A stretch of DNA of 64,000 nucleotides from Niebla homalea (GCA_019925105.1 JAHGAU010000035.1:620001-684000), one strand, 5' to 3'. Shown: positions 11,999 through 24,470, counted from the stretch's first letter. Numbers and translations: made by a program. Notes: generated from the sequence alone by a model not told the origin.

Positions 11999-13640
11999 AT
12001 GGCGACGAACAAAGGGACCCCAGAAATCCAAAACGATAAGTACATGTATAACTCTAGTAATAGTAAGGGGAATATATTAAATATAATAAGTGGAAGTAAT
12101 ATAATGGTTAAGAATAAAATAATAAACGGGTAAGTAACCTATATTAATAGAAACGGCAACGACGTATATAAGTAATATAATAATAATAAACCGAATAACG
12201 CTTAAAATAAGTAAAAGAATTAAGGTTAATAAAATACGCATATTAAAGCGCGTAAAACGTATAATAATAATATGGAGATAATAGGTAAATAAAGGGGTAA
12301 AAAGGCTGATACGGTATTAATAACGAAGGGTATAAATAAGAAAAAAAGGCGGGAAGACCGCGGTAAAAGTACTATTAAAGGTATATAAAAAAGAAATAAA
12401 GCTAATAAGGAAAACGGGACCTTAAGAGATTAAAGGTAAAAAATAGAGATAATATATCGCCCGATAAAAAAGGGCGAAAAAGCGGTAAAAAAAACGGTAA
12501 AGACTTTAAAAGGATTTTTTACGGTAAAGTAAAAGGATATTATATTAAAGACTTAGTTAATATTATAGATTAGATTAAAAAGCGTAAAAGACTTTTATAT
12601 AAAAATAAGGGTAAAATTAAGGAAAACGGAACGCTTACGGGGTTTTTAAAGGGCGGAAGTAAAGGCGTTAATAAAGGGTAAAAACAGCAACCTGGGATTA
12701 AAGGTATAAGGTAAGGGTATAAAAGCAGTAACCCCTTAAGTGAAAAAGAGCTAAACGATAAGGGTAATAAAAGGGGTACCTGCGGTAAAGAATAAAAGAA
12801 TAATAAAGGAAAAAACAATTATATTAAAAAAAATAAAAATAATAATAATCCGCCTATTTAATAATAAGGAGAGGAACGTAATTATAGAAATAAACCCATT
12901 ATAATTAATAAAAGCTTTTAAGGTAACGATAGAATTATTAATAAAATAAATTATTACGGTATATAAATTATAAAATAAGGATATCTTTTTTAATATAACG
13001 TTATTAAAAACGAAAGAAAACTTAAAGAAATTTAAAGCTTAAATTAATAAAAGAAAATATAAGTTAATTAAAGTTTTAAAATAATTATTTACCGTTATAA
13101 TAAATAAAATATACTTATTACGTTTTATAAAAATTAAAAAAAGACTACGTTAAAAAATATAGAAAAAGAGAATACAGTTCTTTATTTAAGGTTTAAGATC
13201 GTTAACTATAGGCTTCCTTTAATAACGAGGAGACTTAACTCCTTAAAACGTATAAAAAGGTATTTTACCGTTATATTAAGTATAACGTTAATAAAAATAT
13301 ATAATAATATTTTAAATAAAAAGATTATTAAAGGGGGATTACTTAAGATAACCCGGTTATAAAATAAAACGGCGGATATTTATTAATATTTTAAATATTA
13401 AAATTATAAATATATTATTATAAAGTATTTTAATATTATAAAATATACGGTTTACGTTAAGGATTATAATATTTATAAGTATATAAAGTTAATAATTAAA
13501 AAACTTATAAAAAGCGTATTTAAATATATTACGTATAATAAAGAAAAATACTTAATATAAAATTCTAAGTATATAATAAGAACCAAAGAGACCAAACGTA
13601 AAAAAACCCGGATAACCGTAAAAATCCAATAATATAATAC
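11999..13640 (+). pseudogene. LINE ORF1 (Gag-like) remnant in L2
   Basis: Opens MATNKGTPEIQNDKYMYNS, and the same start is preserved in L3 and L4, so the start is well supported by three copies. The protein is hydrophilic, rich in Asn, Lys and Gly. The end is approximate. In LINEs of this clade ORF1 is an RNA-binding Gag-like protein ending in zinc knuckles, but I could not discern the Cys codons here, as RIP turns TGT/TGC into TAT/TAC. A long antisense open frame at 12570-12818 is a by-product of TAA-rich sense sequence. Confidence 0.75.
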
Positions 13641-13699
13641 GTACGGAACTGGTTTAACGGGTTAACCAAAAGTAGCCTTAAGATATAAACTTAATTAAT

Positions 13700-16600
13700 T
13701 AAATAATAAAAGGTAAATAGCGGTAACGGATAAAGTAAAAAAGAAAAAGCTTTTTACGATCTTAACCTTAAAGGCCGGCTATCCTACGTCTTTAATAGTA
13801 ATTAAGAAAGTATTAAGTTAGAAAACGCTTAACTTTAATAAGAAGTCTATAACTTAAATAAATATAAATAAAAAAGCTTTTATAAAGGTTAATATATAAT
13901 ATATTAACGCTTTTAAAAGTAATATAATATAACGTCCGTAATAAAGGAATTAAAATAATAATATTAATATTTAAATCTAAAGAAGTTAAAAACGTTAATA
14001 TTATAATAATATAAAAACTATTATATAATCCGTATATATATTCGTTTATTAACTTAAAAGAAAAGTTCTATTTAGCCTTTAAGGGGGATAAGATAATTAA
14101 AATATACTTTTTTATAAATAAGCGGCTTAATATAAATAACTAGGATATTACTTATTATAGTAAAAACCTTTATATACTCCGTATTATAAGGGAAAAGAAC
14201 TTAAAGGGCAATCTTAATATTTATAACGTATATAACCCGTTACCGGTTAATAAAAAAAACCGTTTATAATATTATTGCTTAAAGAGGTTTTAATTACTTT
14301 AAGCGAATATATATTACTTAAAGACTTTAACTTATATTATTATATATAAAATAAAAAAGAACGTATAATAAATTACGTTAAATTAAATGATTTATTAATA
14401 ATTATTACTTAAATTAACTTTTTATTATTAATATTATAAGGGATTATTATATAAAAAAATTATAAATTTAAAATAACGATTAATTTAACCTTTAATACGG
14501 AAAAGGTTATTAGCGTAATTATAACGTATAAACCGTAAAAAAACTTAAAATATAACTTAAATCATATATTAATATAAATAACCTTAAATTAAACCGTTAA
14601 TACGACCTTATTATTACCGGTAAAAAAAGCGTGGAAAACGGTTAAAATAATAAAGGTTTATATAAAAGCAAAAGAAACAATAATACAGTTTACGGACCTC
14701 CTTTAATTAAATAATAAAGATCGGATCGACCTTTTTATAAAGTAAATAATAAAGGTATTAAATAAAATAATTGATAAAATAATTTTAATAATAAAACCTT
14801 TTTAAAAAGCTAAAACCTATTAAAATAAAGAATATATAACCGCAACCGTAAAGGCGAAAAAATTAATAAAGTAGGCTTTTAAGTATAAAAATTAAGAAAT
14901 ACTTAATTAATTAAAGGTTATTTAAGAAAAAAAAGAAAAGATTATTAAAAAGGTTAAGTAAATATATTTTCAATTTACGGTATATAACTTAGTAATTTTA
15001 CCTTATAATATCTAGAAGTTAATAAAATATAATAAAGAATAAAGTAAGAAATTAAAGTTTATTTTTAAATTCCCGCTTTTTAAGAAATTTAATAATATAT
15101 TAATTAATATCTTTAACGGTAAGATTAAAGCCCTTAAAAAAGCATTTTTCCCCCCTTTATTAAAGGCTAATTTAAACGATATCGATAACGTTATATACCC
15201 CGATCTTATATTAATAAATAAGGTAATAATATAAAATATAATAACCAGGGCGATTAATAAATTAAAGAAGGATAAAGCCCCGGGACCGAATAAAATCCTT
15301 AATAGATTCTTATTAATAATAATATTGCCGTTTAAAAGGGTTTTTATTTATTTTTTTCAAGTATATTTAACGTTAGTTATCACTTATGTAAATTTAAGGA
15401 GGTAAAAACGATTATCTTTAAGAAGTTTATTAAGCCGGATTACTTTAAGGTAAAGTTTTATAGACTTATTATACTCCTTTATATACTAAGGAAGGCCTTA
15501 AAAACGGTAATAATAAAGATCCTTAATAACTATATAAAAAATTACGGACTTCTTTTTAATTAATAAATAGAAGTAAAGAAAAATTAATTAATAAAAATAG
15601 CTTTTAAAGGATTAATTAATAACGTATATACGGTATAAGGTTACGGGAAAAAATATATTATAAGTCTTTTTTCTTTTAATATTATAAATATTTTTAATAA
15701 AATAAATTATTAAAGGTTATTATATAACTTAAGGAAAAAAAGAATATTATTTTTCTTAATTAAATAAATAAAAAGTTTCTTAAATAACCAAGCTATATTA
15801 ATTAATTTAAAATAAAAAATAAGCTTAATAAAGCCCACTATAATAAGGATTCCTTAAGGATTATTTATTTTTTTTATATTATTTTTATTCTTTAATAACT
15901 TATTAATTAAGGAGTTTATTAAGTTAAAATAAAAAATTTAAGTTAAAGGCTTTATTAATAATATTTACCTTTTAATTTATAATACTTTTATATATATAAA
16001 TTATTTGGAATTAAAATAAACCTATAAAGTTTATCTTTAATAAGCGAAAACCTATAAGGTTTAATTCACGTTATATAAATATAAGTTTATTTATAAAATT
16101 AAGAATTTAAAGCTATATAATATAATAGTTATAATAAATTTGGGTAAAATTACGGTAAAGTTAAATATTAATATTAGAGTCTTTAGCCTTTAAGTAAATA
16201 GGAAGCTTAATTAAAAAAACTATATAAAAAAGGTTTAAAAGAAAATAACTTTATAAGAAAAAAGCTTTATTTATCTTATTATATTAATATAAAGAATTAT
16301 ATTATAAAAGGCCCAGACCGTTTATTAGGCTATAATAAAGTTAACTATAATATACGTTATAGCTATTTAATATATATTTAAAAATACTCCGGGATATAAG
16401 AAAAAGCTTATTTAAATATTATAGAAAGTTTAAAATTAATATTTAAAAGTAATTAATAATATTTATAAAGTAATTTTTATCCCAATATTAAAGTTTAAAA
16501 TCTTTATACCGTTAATTAAGGTTTCATTAAATTAAATAGTTATTTAAGTAAAATTAAAGAAATATATATACTTAATTATAATAATAAGAAACAGGCAGAT

Positions 16601-17450
16601 CCGTTAAAATTTTAATAAGTTTTAAATTAAAGGAAATAAATTAAAGATATTTATCCTTTTTCTTATTAAGATAAAGTAGGAATAAGTTAAGAAGGAAGTT
16701 AATTTTACCGGTATTTTAAAAATTAATTTAAATATATATAAACTCCCGTTAAACGTAAAAGAAACTGAAATTAAAAGGATTTAAAGAATAAAGGCTATAA
16801 CGATTATTTTATAGGCTATAATAAAATAAATTAAGCGTTAACGGAAATATAAGGACTTTATACTTTAAAGTTATTATTACTTAATTCTTAATAATAAAAA
16901 GATTATTAATAAGTATCTTTACCGTTATAATATTATAAAAAAAAGTAATAACGTATTAATAATTTAACTCCGGACGGGTAAAAACGGTTTAATTTATTTC
17001 CTATTTATTATATATACCGGAAGTTGGATAAACGCCGGATATAAATATAAATAAAGAAAGTAAAACGTTATATATATCTTTATTTCTTATTTTTTATTTA
17101 TAGAAATTAAATTAAGATTTATTATAAAAGTTAATATTTATAATTACCGTTAAATATTATTTATAAAGTAAAATATCCGGGTAATTATTAAATTTATAAT
17201 ATTTACCGGATTATTATTATAGTTTAATCTTATTATAAAAATAAATAAAGTTATTAAAGATTTTACGGAAAAGGCCCGTTATTAATTAAGGAAAAAAAAA
17301 AAAGAGAAACGGAAATTAATTATATTAATTATATAAACCGGAAAATATCTTTTATAGCCGTAAAAATATAATAATAAACGTTTATTAAAAGTCTTTAAAG
17401 GAATTAACGGCGATTATAATATAAGAAAGGTATATATTAAGTACGTAAAT
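13700..17450 (+). pseudogene. LINE ORF2 remnant (endonuclease-RT-RNase H) in L2
   Basis: Endonuclease-like region with the L-x-D-F-N-L-H block near 14318-14345 and a S-D-H-like block near 14560. RT: INKLKKDKAPGPNKIL around 15253-15300 (typical non-LTR RT entry motif). The catalytic F-V-D-D appears as GFINNIYLL at 15949-15975, both Asp changed to Asn by G-to-A. RNase H region about 16430-16980. A C-terminal Cys/His block at about 17035-17090 has its cysteines read as Tyr after RIP. Ends are approximate. In life it would nick target DNA and copy the element RNA into it. Confidence 0.85.
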
Positions 17451-17759
17451 ATTAATAAAAATATTTAAAGGCGTTATATAAAGTTAAAGCAATATAAATA
17501 TATAAAAAAATAAAAAAGTAACGAGTTTAAAAGTAACCTTTATAAGGATATAATTATAATATTATTAATTTTTATAGGGGAATTAGAATATAGGAAGTAT
17601 ATAAATATATTATTACTTTTTAAACGGTTATTAATATCTTTTACCTTAAGGGATAAAGGGTAAAGGCCTGATAAACGCCGGTTTTTACGGTTATTAATAA
17701 GGTTAAAAGGCCGCGTATTAAGGAACGCCGGAATTAAGTTAACTAAATCCGTAGTATAA

Positions 17760-17781
17760 ATCAATCAATTAATCAATCAAT
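17760..17781 (+). repeat. LINE 3' tetranucleotide tail (L2)
   Basis: The element ends CCGTAGTATAAA followed by TCAATCAATTAATCAATCAA. The same TCAA/AATC tail, of varying length, closes all eight copies whose 3' end is in the window, so this family ends in a short tandem repeat and not in poly(A). Confidence 0.9.
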
Positions 17782-17807
17782 TTTATTACTTTTATATTTT
17801 TATTTTC

Positions 17808-18080
17808 AACAGGTCCAGGGGCAACCCTTGGGTGGATTCGGTCGTGGTGTTATGGGTTTTCTTGGAAAAGGCGTACGAATGGATTCCTACTCTCTGGACG
17901 GCCGTGGATGCTCTTAGCCCTTGGGACGTAAGTAAAGACTGGGTGGACACCGGTTTTTATTCCTAACGTTATGGATATCGGGTTTTTTGCTGTTACCAGT
18001 AAGGTTAAATGGCCGAGTATTAAAGAACGCCGGAATTAGCTTAGCTAGATCCGTAGTATAAATCAATCAATCAATCAATA
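17808..18080 (+). mobile_element. LINE fragment L5, 5'-truncated, nearly free of RIP
   Basis: About 273 bp of LINE 3' end only. It aligns with the last 270 bp of L2, but where L2 has T and A it has C and G, for example ACCCTTGGGTGGATTCGG and GACGGCCGTGGATGCTCTTA. It therefore shows the unmutated family consensus of this region. It ends in AATCAATCAATCAATCAAT. It is short enough to fall under the length RIP normally needs. Confidence 0.9.
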
Positions 18081-18478
18081 TTTTTATTTTTTCTTATCTT
18101 TTTTAAAGGTCTTAAGAAGGCTTTTATTTACTTATATATATTAAGGAATTCGGTTTAATTATATAATTTAATCGTAAATAATTTATTGTATTTTTTCCTT
18201 AATTAACGGCAATAAAAATTATAAAGATATTATAAAAATTTAACCTTTACTACTATTATATTATATATATATAACGAGTATAATAGGTTATAAATTTATA
18301 TATATTCATAGAATATTTTTAATTATTATTTACTTATTAAATAAGTATTAAAATCGAGGAAAATAAGGGTATTTAAATAACCTTTTTTTAAAGTACTTTT
18401 ATTCGGATATTCTTATTATTACTTTTAATTAATACGGGAACCTTATTCGTACGTATCGGTAAAGCATTATAAATATTT
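18081..18478. other. Spacer between L5 and LTR-C, no gene seen
   Basis: About 400 bp of AT-rich sequence with no recognisable element, frame or RNA gene. An apparent minus-strand ORF (18388-18621) runs from here into the LTR and is not a gene. Confidence 0.6.
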
Positions 18479-18483
18479 ATTAA
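18479..18483. repeat. Target-site duplication ATTAA (left copy) of LTR-C
   Basis: ATTAA precedes the left LTR and recurs at 20830-20834 after the right LTR. In such AT-rich sequence a five-base match is weaker evidence than for the other elements. Confidence 0.75.
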
Positions 18484-18657
18484 TGTCATGGTTCCAAGTG
18501 GCCTTGCTCCCACGCTCGGCCTACTTGCCCCATGAGGACTAGCTCCCGGGGGGGTCTTAACGTATACACCTATTATGAGTACACCACCTATATTATAACT
18601 ACCTTTATAACTATTATTCATTCATTATTAAGACCTACCTACTTTAGTACCCTAATA
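18484..18657 (+). repeat. LTR-C 5' LTR
   Basis: It begins TGTCATGGTTCCAAGTGG and ends CCCTAATA. Against the 3' LTR it shows only transitions by eye and no length change. The central 80 bp stay GC-rich (GCTCCCACGCTCGGCC) while flanks on both sides are nearly pure A/T. Confidence 0.92.
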
Positions 18658-19019
18658 TAATAATAGTTATCCGTACTGGTTATAACGTTATTACGGCCAT
18701 TAAGCACCCAGGAACCTTTTACGTAGATTATCTGGGCTATTACCGAGTTTAAGCTGCTTGGTAAAAAACTATAGAGTTTTATTATATTACCTATATTATA
18801 TTATTTTATTAAAATAATAAAGAAACACTATCCCCTTTAATTAGGACGTTTTAACGTTATTAAGCTATTATTAAGTTTAAGCCGTTTAATAAAAGACTAT
18901 AAAACTTCCTATATTATTTATATTACCTATATTATCTATATTATTATTATTTTAATACTTTACCTTTAATACTTAAATTTATATTATAAGTAACTTAAAC
19001 TATAACTTAAATTTAGAAA

Positions 19020-20400
19020 GGGACGTTAAAGTTACTTTACCTTTATTATTAAGGAATTTACGTTAATAAATCCAGAACCTTATTATTATAAATACGGATT
19101 TATAATCTTAATTAAATTTAATGAATTAATAGTTTAATATTATATTTATTTGTTTTTATAAATCTTAAAATATTTATTAAAATAATAATAAAAAACTTAC
19201 GGCTTAAAATAAAGAACTTATTACTTAAAATATAGAATTTATTATTTAAATTATTAAACTTAAAGAATAACTTAATAATATAGTTAAAAAGGAAAGGATT
19301 TATAATAATAATATTTATAATTTAAATAACGATAAGCATATCGTAAAAGACGTTAAATCCTTAAAAATCAAAAAATTATCTACTTTATATACTCCCGTAC
19401 CCTATAATTTACCCCTTTATAAGGAGCTTACGCTCCTATATAAGGAATAAATAAGAAATACCTAGATATACCGTTATTCCGCGGTTAAAAAGAATAGTGG
19501 GATAATTAAAGATTATATTTCAACTTAAAATTCCGTTAAAATACGGTTTTCTTTACGTCCGAGGCGGATAAAATAAATTATATACGTAATTATTATAAGG
19601 ATAATATATTTAATTTACTTAAAGCTTAAGCCAATTTATTCTTTAACGATTTATATACCTTATTAACTTAAATAATTAAGGATTTAAATAATATATTTAA
19701 TATATATAATAAGGTTTCTATTTATAATACTTAATTCTACTTATTAAACTTTAGTATAGGGAAAAAGAAGAATAAGACTTTTAATAAATTTTATACTCGG
19801 TTCTTTATTACGATTATATCCTTAGGTTATTTAAAATCTTATAAAATTACGGCCTTATATAGGCTTTTTACCTTAAAGCTCCGTTATTAAATTACGGACA
19901 ATTTTACCCCTATATTATATCGTTAATTTATCGGTTATTTACGTTAATACGATTTTAATATACGTTAAGTTAAGAGCTTTAAGGCTTTAATTAAATCTAC
20001 TTAAATATTACTAAATAACGAGCTTAAGGAAATTAATAAAGATAAATTTAATACCTTATTCCCGGATTACTTTAAGAATAAAATTATTTATTATAAGTTA
20101 TATTTTAAGTATCTTAAATCCAGATACTTATTAATTTACGACGACGTACCCTATAAGGGTTTTATTTAAATCTTACTTATAGAAGCCAGGAAAATCCTAA
20201 ATACTTAATATTAAAGTATATAATCTATACTTTAAAGAAATCACTTAATTATAATACTTAGAGAGCCAGTTAATATATAACTTATTTTAAGGGCATTTAA
20301 TTCTTTAATAAAAAGTTATAATAATAACGGTAATAGTTATTTACCCTATATTAAGCCCTTTTTCAATTAAAAAGTATATAACCTAATTATTTATCGGAAA
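19020..20400 (+). pseudogene. LTR-C gag remnant
   Basis: The clearest stretch, about 19540-19990, reads as a fungal retrotransposon Gag (retrotrans_gag type): SEADKINYIRNYYKDNIF at 19560-19613, GKKKNKTFNKFYTRF at about 19758-19800, SYKITALYRLFTLKLRY and DNFTPILYR at about 19900-19922, then a helical YLR-YDFNIR block. Stops are TAA at positions suited to Gln (CAA). Gag would form the particle that packages the RNA. No protease or RT follows before the 3' LTR. Confidence 0.78.
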
Positions 20401-20639
20401 ATACGTTAATTAACTTAATTTATATCGATTTTTTCTCGATTTTTTTACGTTTATATTAACCATAGACTTAACTTTTTTTTGATTTTTTAATATATATTTT
20501 AAGCGGTCTTTAATACTTAATAATTACGCTTAATTATAATAATTATAATATACCCGGGGCTTTATCTAAATAATATCTTACCCCGGAAATAATATTAATA
20601 ATAGTATATATGGTAAGTAACTCACAGGAGCTTACCGTC

Positions 20640-20651
20640 GTAAAGGGGGGG
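20640..20651 (+). promoter_or_regulatory. LTR-C polypurine tract
   Basis: GTAAAGGGGGGGA lies four bases before the 3' LTR. It fits a plus-strand priming site and sets the element orientation as plus, in agreement with the gag frame. Confidence 0.75.
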
Positions 20652-20655
20652 ATCG

Positions 20656-20829
20656 TATTATAGTTTTAAGTAGCCTTGCTCCCACGCTCGGCCTACTTGC
20701 CCCATAAGGACTAGCTCCCGGGGGGGTCTTGGCGCATACACCTACCATAAGTGTACCACCTGTATCATAGCTACCTTCATAGCTATTATTCATTCATTAC
20801 TAGGACCTACCTACTCCAGTACCCTGACA
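20656..20829 (+). repeat. LTR-C 3' LTR
   Basis: 174 bp from TATTATAG to CCCTGACA, collinear with 18484-18657. The start TG has become TA and the end CA is intact, the reverse of the 5' LTR. Confidence 0.92.
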
Positions 20830-20834
20830 ATTAA
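20830..20834. repeat. Target-site duplication ATTAA (right copy) of LTR-C
   Basis: Matches 18479-18483. It runs into ATTAATTAATTATTAATTATT, so the boundary is low in complexity. Confidence 0.7.
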
Positions 20835-21780
20835 TTAATTATTAATTATTAGAAATTAAAAAGTAAAAAAAACGATAGTTTTTTTAAAGCGCTTTAATTA
20901 TAAAAGGATAGTAATACCCTTTATATCGACGATAAGCCTAAACTTTAATTAGGAAATGATCGTATATATTACCGGATATTCTAGATTATTGCCAAGGAAA
21001 TTACGACTTATACATTAATATAAACTGCTTTCTTAGAATAAAAGAAATTAAAGCAATTAAAGAAAAAAATAGAAAAAAATCAGTTACCCTGGATAACGTG
21101 AAATTATTATTTAATAATTAACCACCGCAATAATTAAAATATAAGTCTCGTTAAATTATCCCGAGTAATTAAACCGTAAGTTTTATAAAACGATTCCGAG
21201 TAATTTACCTATTTATTACAAGTAAGATTCTTTAATTCAGTTCAGAACATCGTATATATTCCCTGGAGATATAGAGTTAATCCCGAAGATTATTTTATAT
21301 TGAATAAGCGATTTTTTAAGACTTATAAATAATACCGGGTATTTTAATATTAATAAATATATAAAACTCCTTAATAATTATCGGAATAACCGAATTAAAC
21401 CGTATATCTTAATAATAAGGATAATAAAAGTAAAATTCCTTAATAAAACTTAAGTAATCGTATATACCTTTTAAAGAAATACTTTTTATTAAAATATAAA
21501 TTATTAAGTTAAAAATTATTTACGCGGTAATTAAATTCTAAATTATTTACGGAGGTTTAAACCGGTCTTTAAAATCCTTAAGAAATAACCGTAAATTATA
21601 TAATACGTTAACCGGACGTAATAAGCTTTTTATTTTAAGTTATAAATTAAGCGATTAGGAATTAAAAAATTAAAAAACAAACTAAAAGAATAAATAATAA
21701 AAAGAAATAAATAATAAGACCGATTAAAGGAATTAATAAAAAAGAATAAAGATAAATATACTTATAATAATAATTATATT
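20835..21780. other. Unassigned degenerate sequence, no gene identified
   Basis: About 950 bp between LTR-C and LINE M1. It is less uniformly TA-rich than the elements (it keeps CCTGG, GTTCAG and similar). Plus-strand frames carry TAA-broken stretches (for example 20940-21140) that could be the ruin of a gene, but I recognise no family in either strand. Confidence 0.5.
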
Positions 21781-24254
21781 ATTGATTAATTGATTGATTT
21801 ATACTACGGATCTAGCTAAGCTAATTCCGGCGTTCCTTAATACTTGGCCATTTAACTTTATTAATAACCGTAAAAAACCCGATATCTATAATATTCAGAA
21901 TAAAAACCGGTATTTACCTAGCCTTTACTTACGTCTTAAAAGCTAAGAGTATTTATGGCCGTTTAAAGAGTAAGAATTTATTTATATATTTTTTTTAAGA
22001 AAACCTATAATATTATAATTAAATCCACTTAAGGGTTATTTTTAAACTTATTGTTTTTCCGTTACTTTATAAGTTTATTTAATATTAAAATTTTAAAATT
22101 CCGATCATATTATTAAATATCCTTACCGATATATATATTATTATTATTTTATTTATATAACTTTATTAACCGATATAGTATCGTTTCTTATGCCGCTTTA
22201 ATATTTATAGCCCTTTTAACCCTTTATTAAGTATAGTTTTTTTACCGTTACTTTTTATCCTTAAGTTAATAGCGAAGTTTTTTAATTAAGTTTTTAATTA
22301 TTTTATCTATTTTTTTAATTAAGCTGAATTATAATAATAAGCTTATAACCATTATAAATTTAATGGCCGCTTTAATATTTTTTTTATTAATAAATATTTA
22401 ACGATAATTATTGGTTTTTATCCTTTTAATTAATCCCGGTTTATACTCCTTAAATAGTAAATAAGAGATTAATACGTATATAACGTTTTACTTTCGTTAT
22501 TTATACTTATAATTAACGTTAATCCGATTATTAGTATATTTAATAAAAAGGAAATAAATTAAGCCGTTTTTATTTATCCGAAATTAAATTATTAACGTAT
22601 TATTATTTTTCCTTATAATCCCGTAATGTTAAAGATATTTATTAATAATTTTATCGTTATTTAACGCGGGGTATTATTGCCCTTAAAAAATCAATTCTTT
22701 ATATTTATGTTAACGCTTTATTTACTTCTTTATAGTTTATAGGGTAATTACTGTTAACTTCGTTTTTACGGTTTTCTTTTTTTCCGCCGTTTTTACTTTA
22801 AGTAAAAATTTATATACTTTTATATTAACTTTTTAAATATAAATTAAATCGACCTTTTTTTTAATTTACTTTAATTTAACTTCCGTAAAAAAAATAAATA
22901 TTATTTTTTTACGCTTTCTTATTTAAGGCCTTATATAATTTTAATGAATACGTTTATTTCTTATTAACGTAATTAAGTTTATATTTTTTTTAAGTTTTAT
23001 TTAAGCAATTATTTAATTTAAGGTTAACTTTATTAATAATATAAAAACCTTGGATTTTAGTATTAAAACGGAAGTCGCTTTATATACTTTACTTATTATT
23101 CTTAAATATTGGTTTTAAACCTTTTATAATTATTAAACGGGCTCTTTCTTATATTTAAGTATACTTTCGGGTACGTATTAAATAATTATTACGTATATTA
23201 TTATAAGCTTTATAACCGTTTAATAAACGGTTTTAATTTTTTATAAAATAACTTTTTACGTTAATACTATAAGGTAAATAAAACTTTTCTCCTATAAAAT
23301 TATCTTTTTTTAAACCTTTCTTATATAATTTTTTTAATTTAGTTTCTTATTAATTTATAAATTAAGTACTTTAATATTAACTTCCGGTTTTATTATTATA
23401 TTACTTAAGTTTATTATAGTTATTATATCGTATAGCTTCGGGCTCCTTATTATATAAATAAATTTATATTTATATAAAATAAATTAAGCTTTATATATCT
23501 TTATTTATCGTAAATAGACTTTATAAGTTTATTTTAACTTTAAATAGATTATATAAATAAACGTATTATAAATTAAAAGGTAAATATTATTAATAAAGCT
23601 TTTTATTTAAACCTTTTATTTTAACTTTATTAAGTTTTTAATAAGTAAGTTATTAAAGAATAAAAATAAAATTAAAAAGATAAATAACCCTTAAAGAATC
23701 CCTATTATCGCGGGTTTTATTATATTTATTTTTATTTTAAGTTAATTAATATTACTTAATTACTTAAGAAACTTTTTATTTAATTTATAAAGAAAAGTAA
23801 AATCCTTTTCTTCCGTAAATTATATAGTAATCTTTAATAATTTACTTTATTAAACGTTTTTATAATATTTAAGGAAAGAAGACTCGTAACGTACTTTTTC
23901 CTATAGTTTTATACCGTATATATATTATTAATTAAGCCTTTAAAAGCCGTTTCCGTTAACCGTTTTTTTCTTCTTGCCCTTATTTATTGATTAAAGAGTA
24001 ATTTATACCCTTTTATATAGTTACTTAAGATCTTCGCAATTACCGTTTTTAAAGTTTTCTTTAACGTATAAAGGAATACTATAGGTTTATATAATTTTAC
24101 CTCCGAGTAATTTAATTTAACCGGCTTCTTAAGGATGATCATCTTAGCCTCCTTAAATTTACGGGGGTAATATCCTATATCGAGGCAGGCTTAAAACAGG
24201 TAAATAAAGACCTCTCCGAATGGTAACGCCACTATGGATAGGAACCTGTTTAAT
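21781..24254 (-). mobile_element. LINE copy M1, minus strand, 5'-truncated
   Basis: It starts (element 3' end) with ATTGATTAATTGATTGATTT, the reverse complement of the family tail, and follows M2 collinearly for about 2.47 kb. It carries the 3' UTR, RNase H and the C-terminal two thirds of RT. Homology stops at about 24254, where M2 continues into the upstream RT region but this copy passes into unrelated TATATA sequence. It is somewhat less mutated than M2. Confidence 0.9.
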
Positions 24255-24323
24255 TATATTATATATATATTAAGAATGTTAATAATAACCTATAACGGTT
24301 ATTAACGGGAGACTTATTTAACT

Positions 24324-24328
24324 TAATG
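24324..24328. repeat. Target-site duplication TAATG (left copy) of the solo LTR
   Basis: TAATG directly before the LTR and again at 24466-24470 directly after it. The flanking duplications show this is a solo LTR and not a broken element end. Confidence 0.88.
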
Positions 24329-24465
24329 TGTTAAAATGGTAGGGTGTAACTTGCTTAGTTGAGTACTATGTAAGGTGCTGAGCGATACCTATCTATGAGA
24401 AGTCCAGGAAGTAGGCTAGCCCCTTTTGGTAATAGCCGAGGTCTTTGCCTTCTGCACTTCTGACA
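24329..24465. mobile_element. Solo LTR of the Copia-2 family
   Basis: 137 bp from TGTTAAAATGGTAGG to GCACTTCTGACA. It is collinear with the 138-bp LTR of Copia-2 at 52780-52917 (one 1-bp indel; otherwise transitions). It is flanked by a perfect TAATG duplication, as left by recombination between the two LTRs of a full element. It keeps high G+C and few RIP changes. Confidence 0.92.
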
Positions 24466-24470
24466 TAATG
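24466..24470. repeat. Target-site duplication TAATG (right copy) of the solo LTR
   Basis: Second copy of 24324-24328. Confidence 0.88.

Larger units (their letters stand above)
11996..17781 (+). mobile_element. LINE copy L2, full length, Tad-clade-like, RIP-degraded
   Basis: About 5.8 kb. It begins at the ORF1 start codon (within 3 bp of ATGGCGACGAAC) and ends in a TCAA-type tail. Both ORFs are recognisable but riddled with TAA. Other complete or near-complete copies are at 33972-39772 (plus) and 28151-33916 (minus). The Tad-clade placement rests on the order ORF1, endonuclease, RT, RNase H and a C-terminal Cys/His block. Confidence 0.93.
18484..20829 (+). mobile_element. LTR-C: short gag-only LTR retrotransposon
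   Basis: A 2346-bp element with two 174-bp LTRs, an internal region of 1998 bp, a gag-like frame on the plus strand and a polypurine tract next to the 3' LTR. There is no room for pol and no pol motif, so it is likely non-autonomous. Its LTR core (CTAGCTCCCGGGGGGGTCTT then GCGCATACAC) aligns in element sense with the LTR cores of LTR-B and, more loosely, LTR-A. Confidence 0.9.

Noticed and set aside
12570..12818. 82-codon minus-strand ORF rich in Leu, Pro and Phe
   Set aside because: Antisense to LINE ORF1 in L2. Similar antisense frames appear at 34720-34983 (L3) and 45057-45242 (L4) for the same reason.
17540..17764. 74-codon minus-strand ORF
   Set aside because: Antisense to the 3' end of LINE L2, with no relative in other copies.
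18388..18621. 77-codon minus-strand ORF
   Set aside because: It spans the boundary of the LTR-C 5' LTR and non-element DNA. Its open state comes from the GC-rich LTR core.
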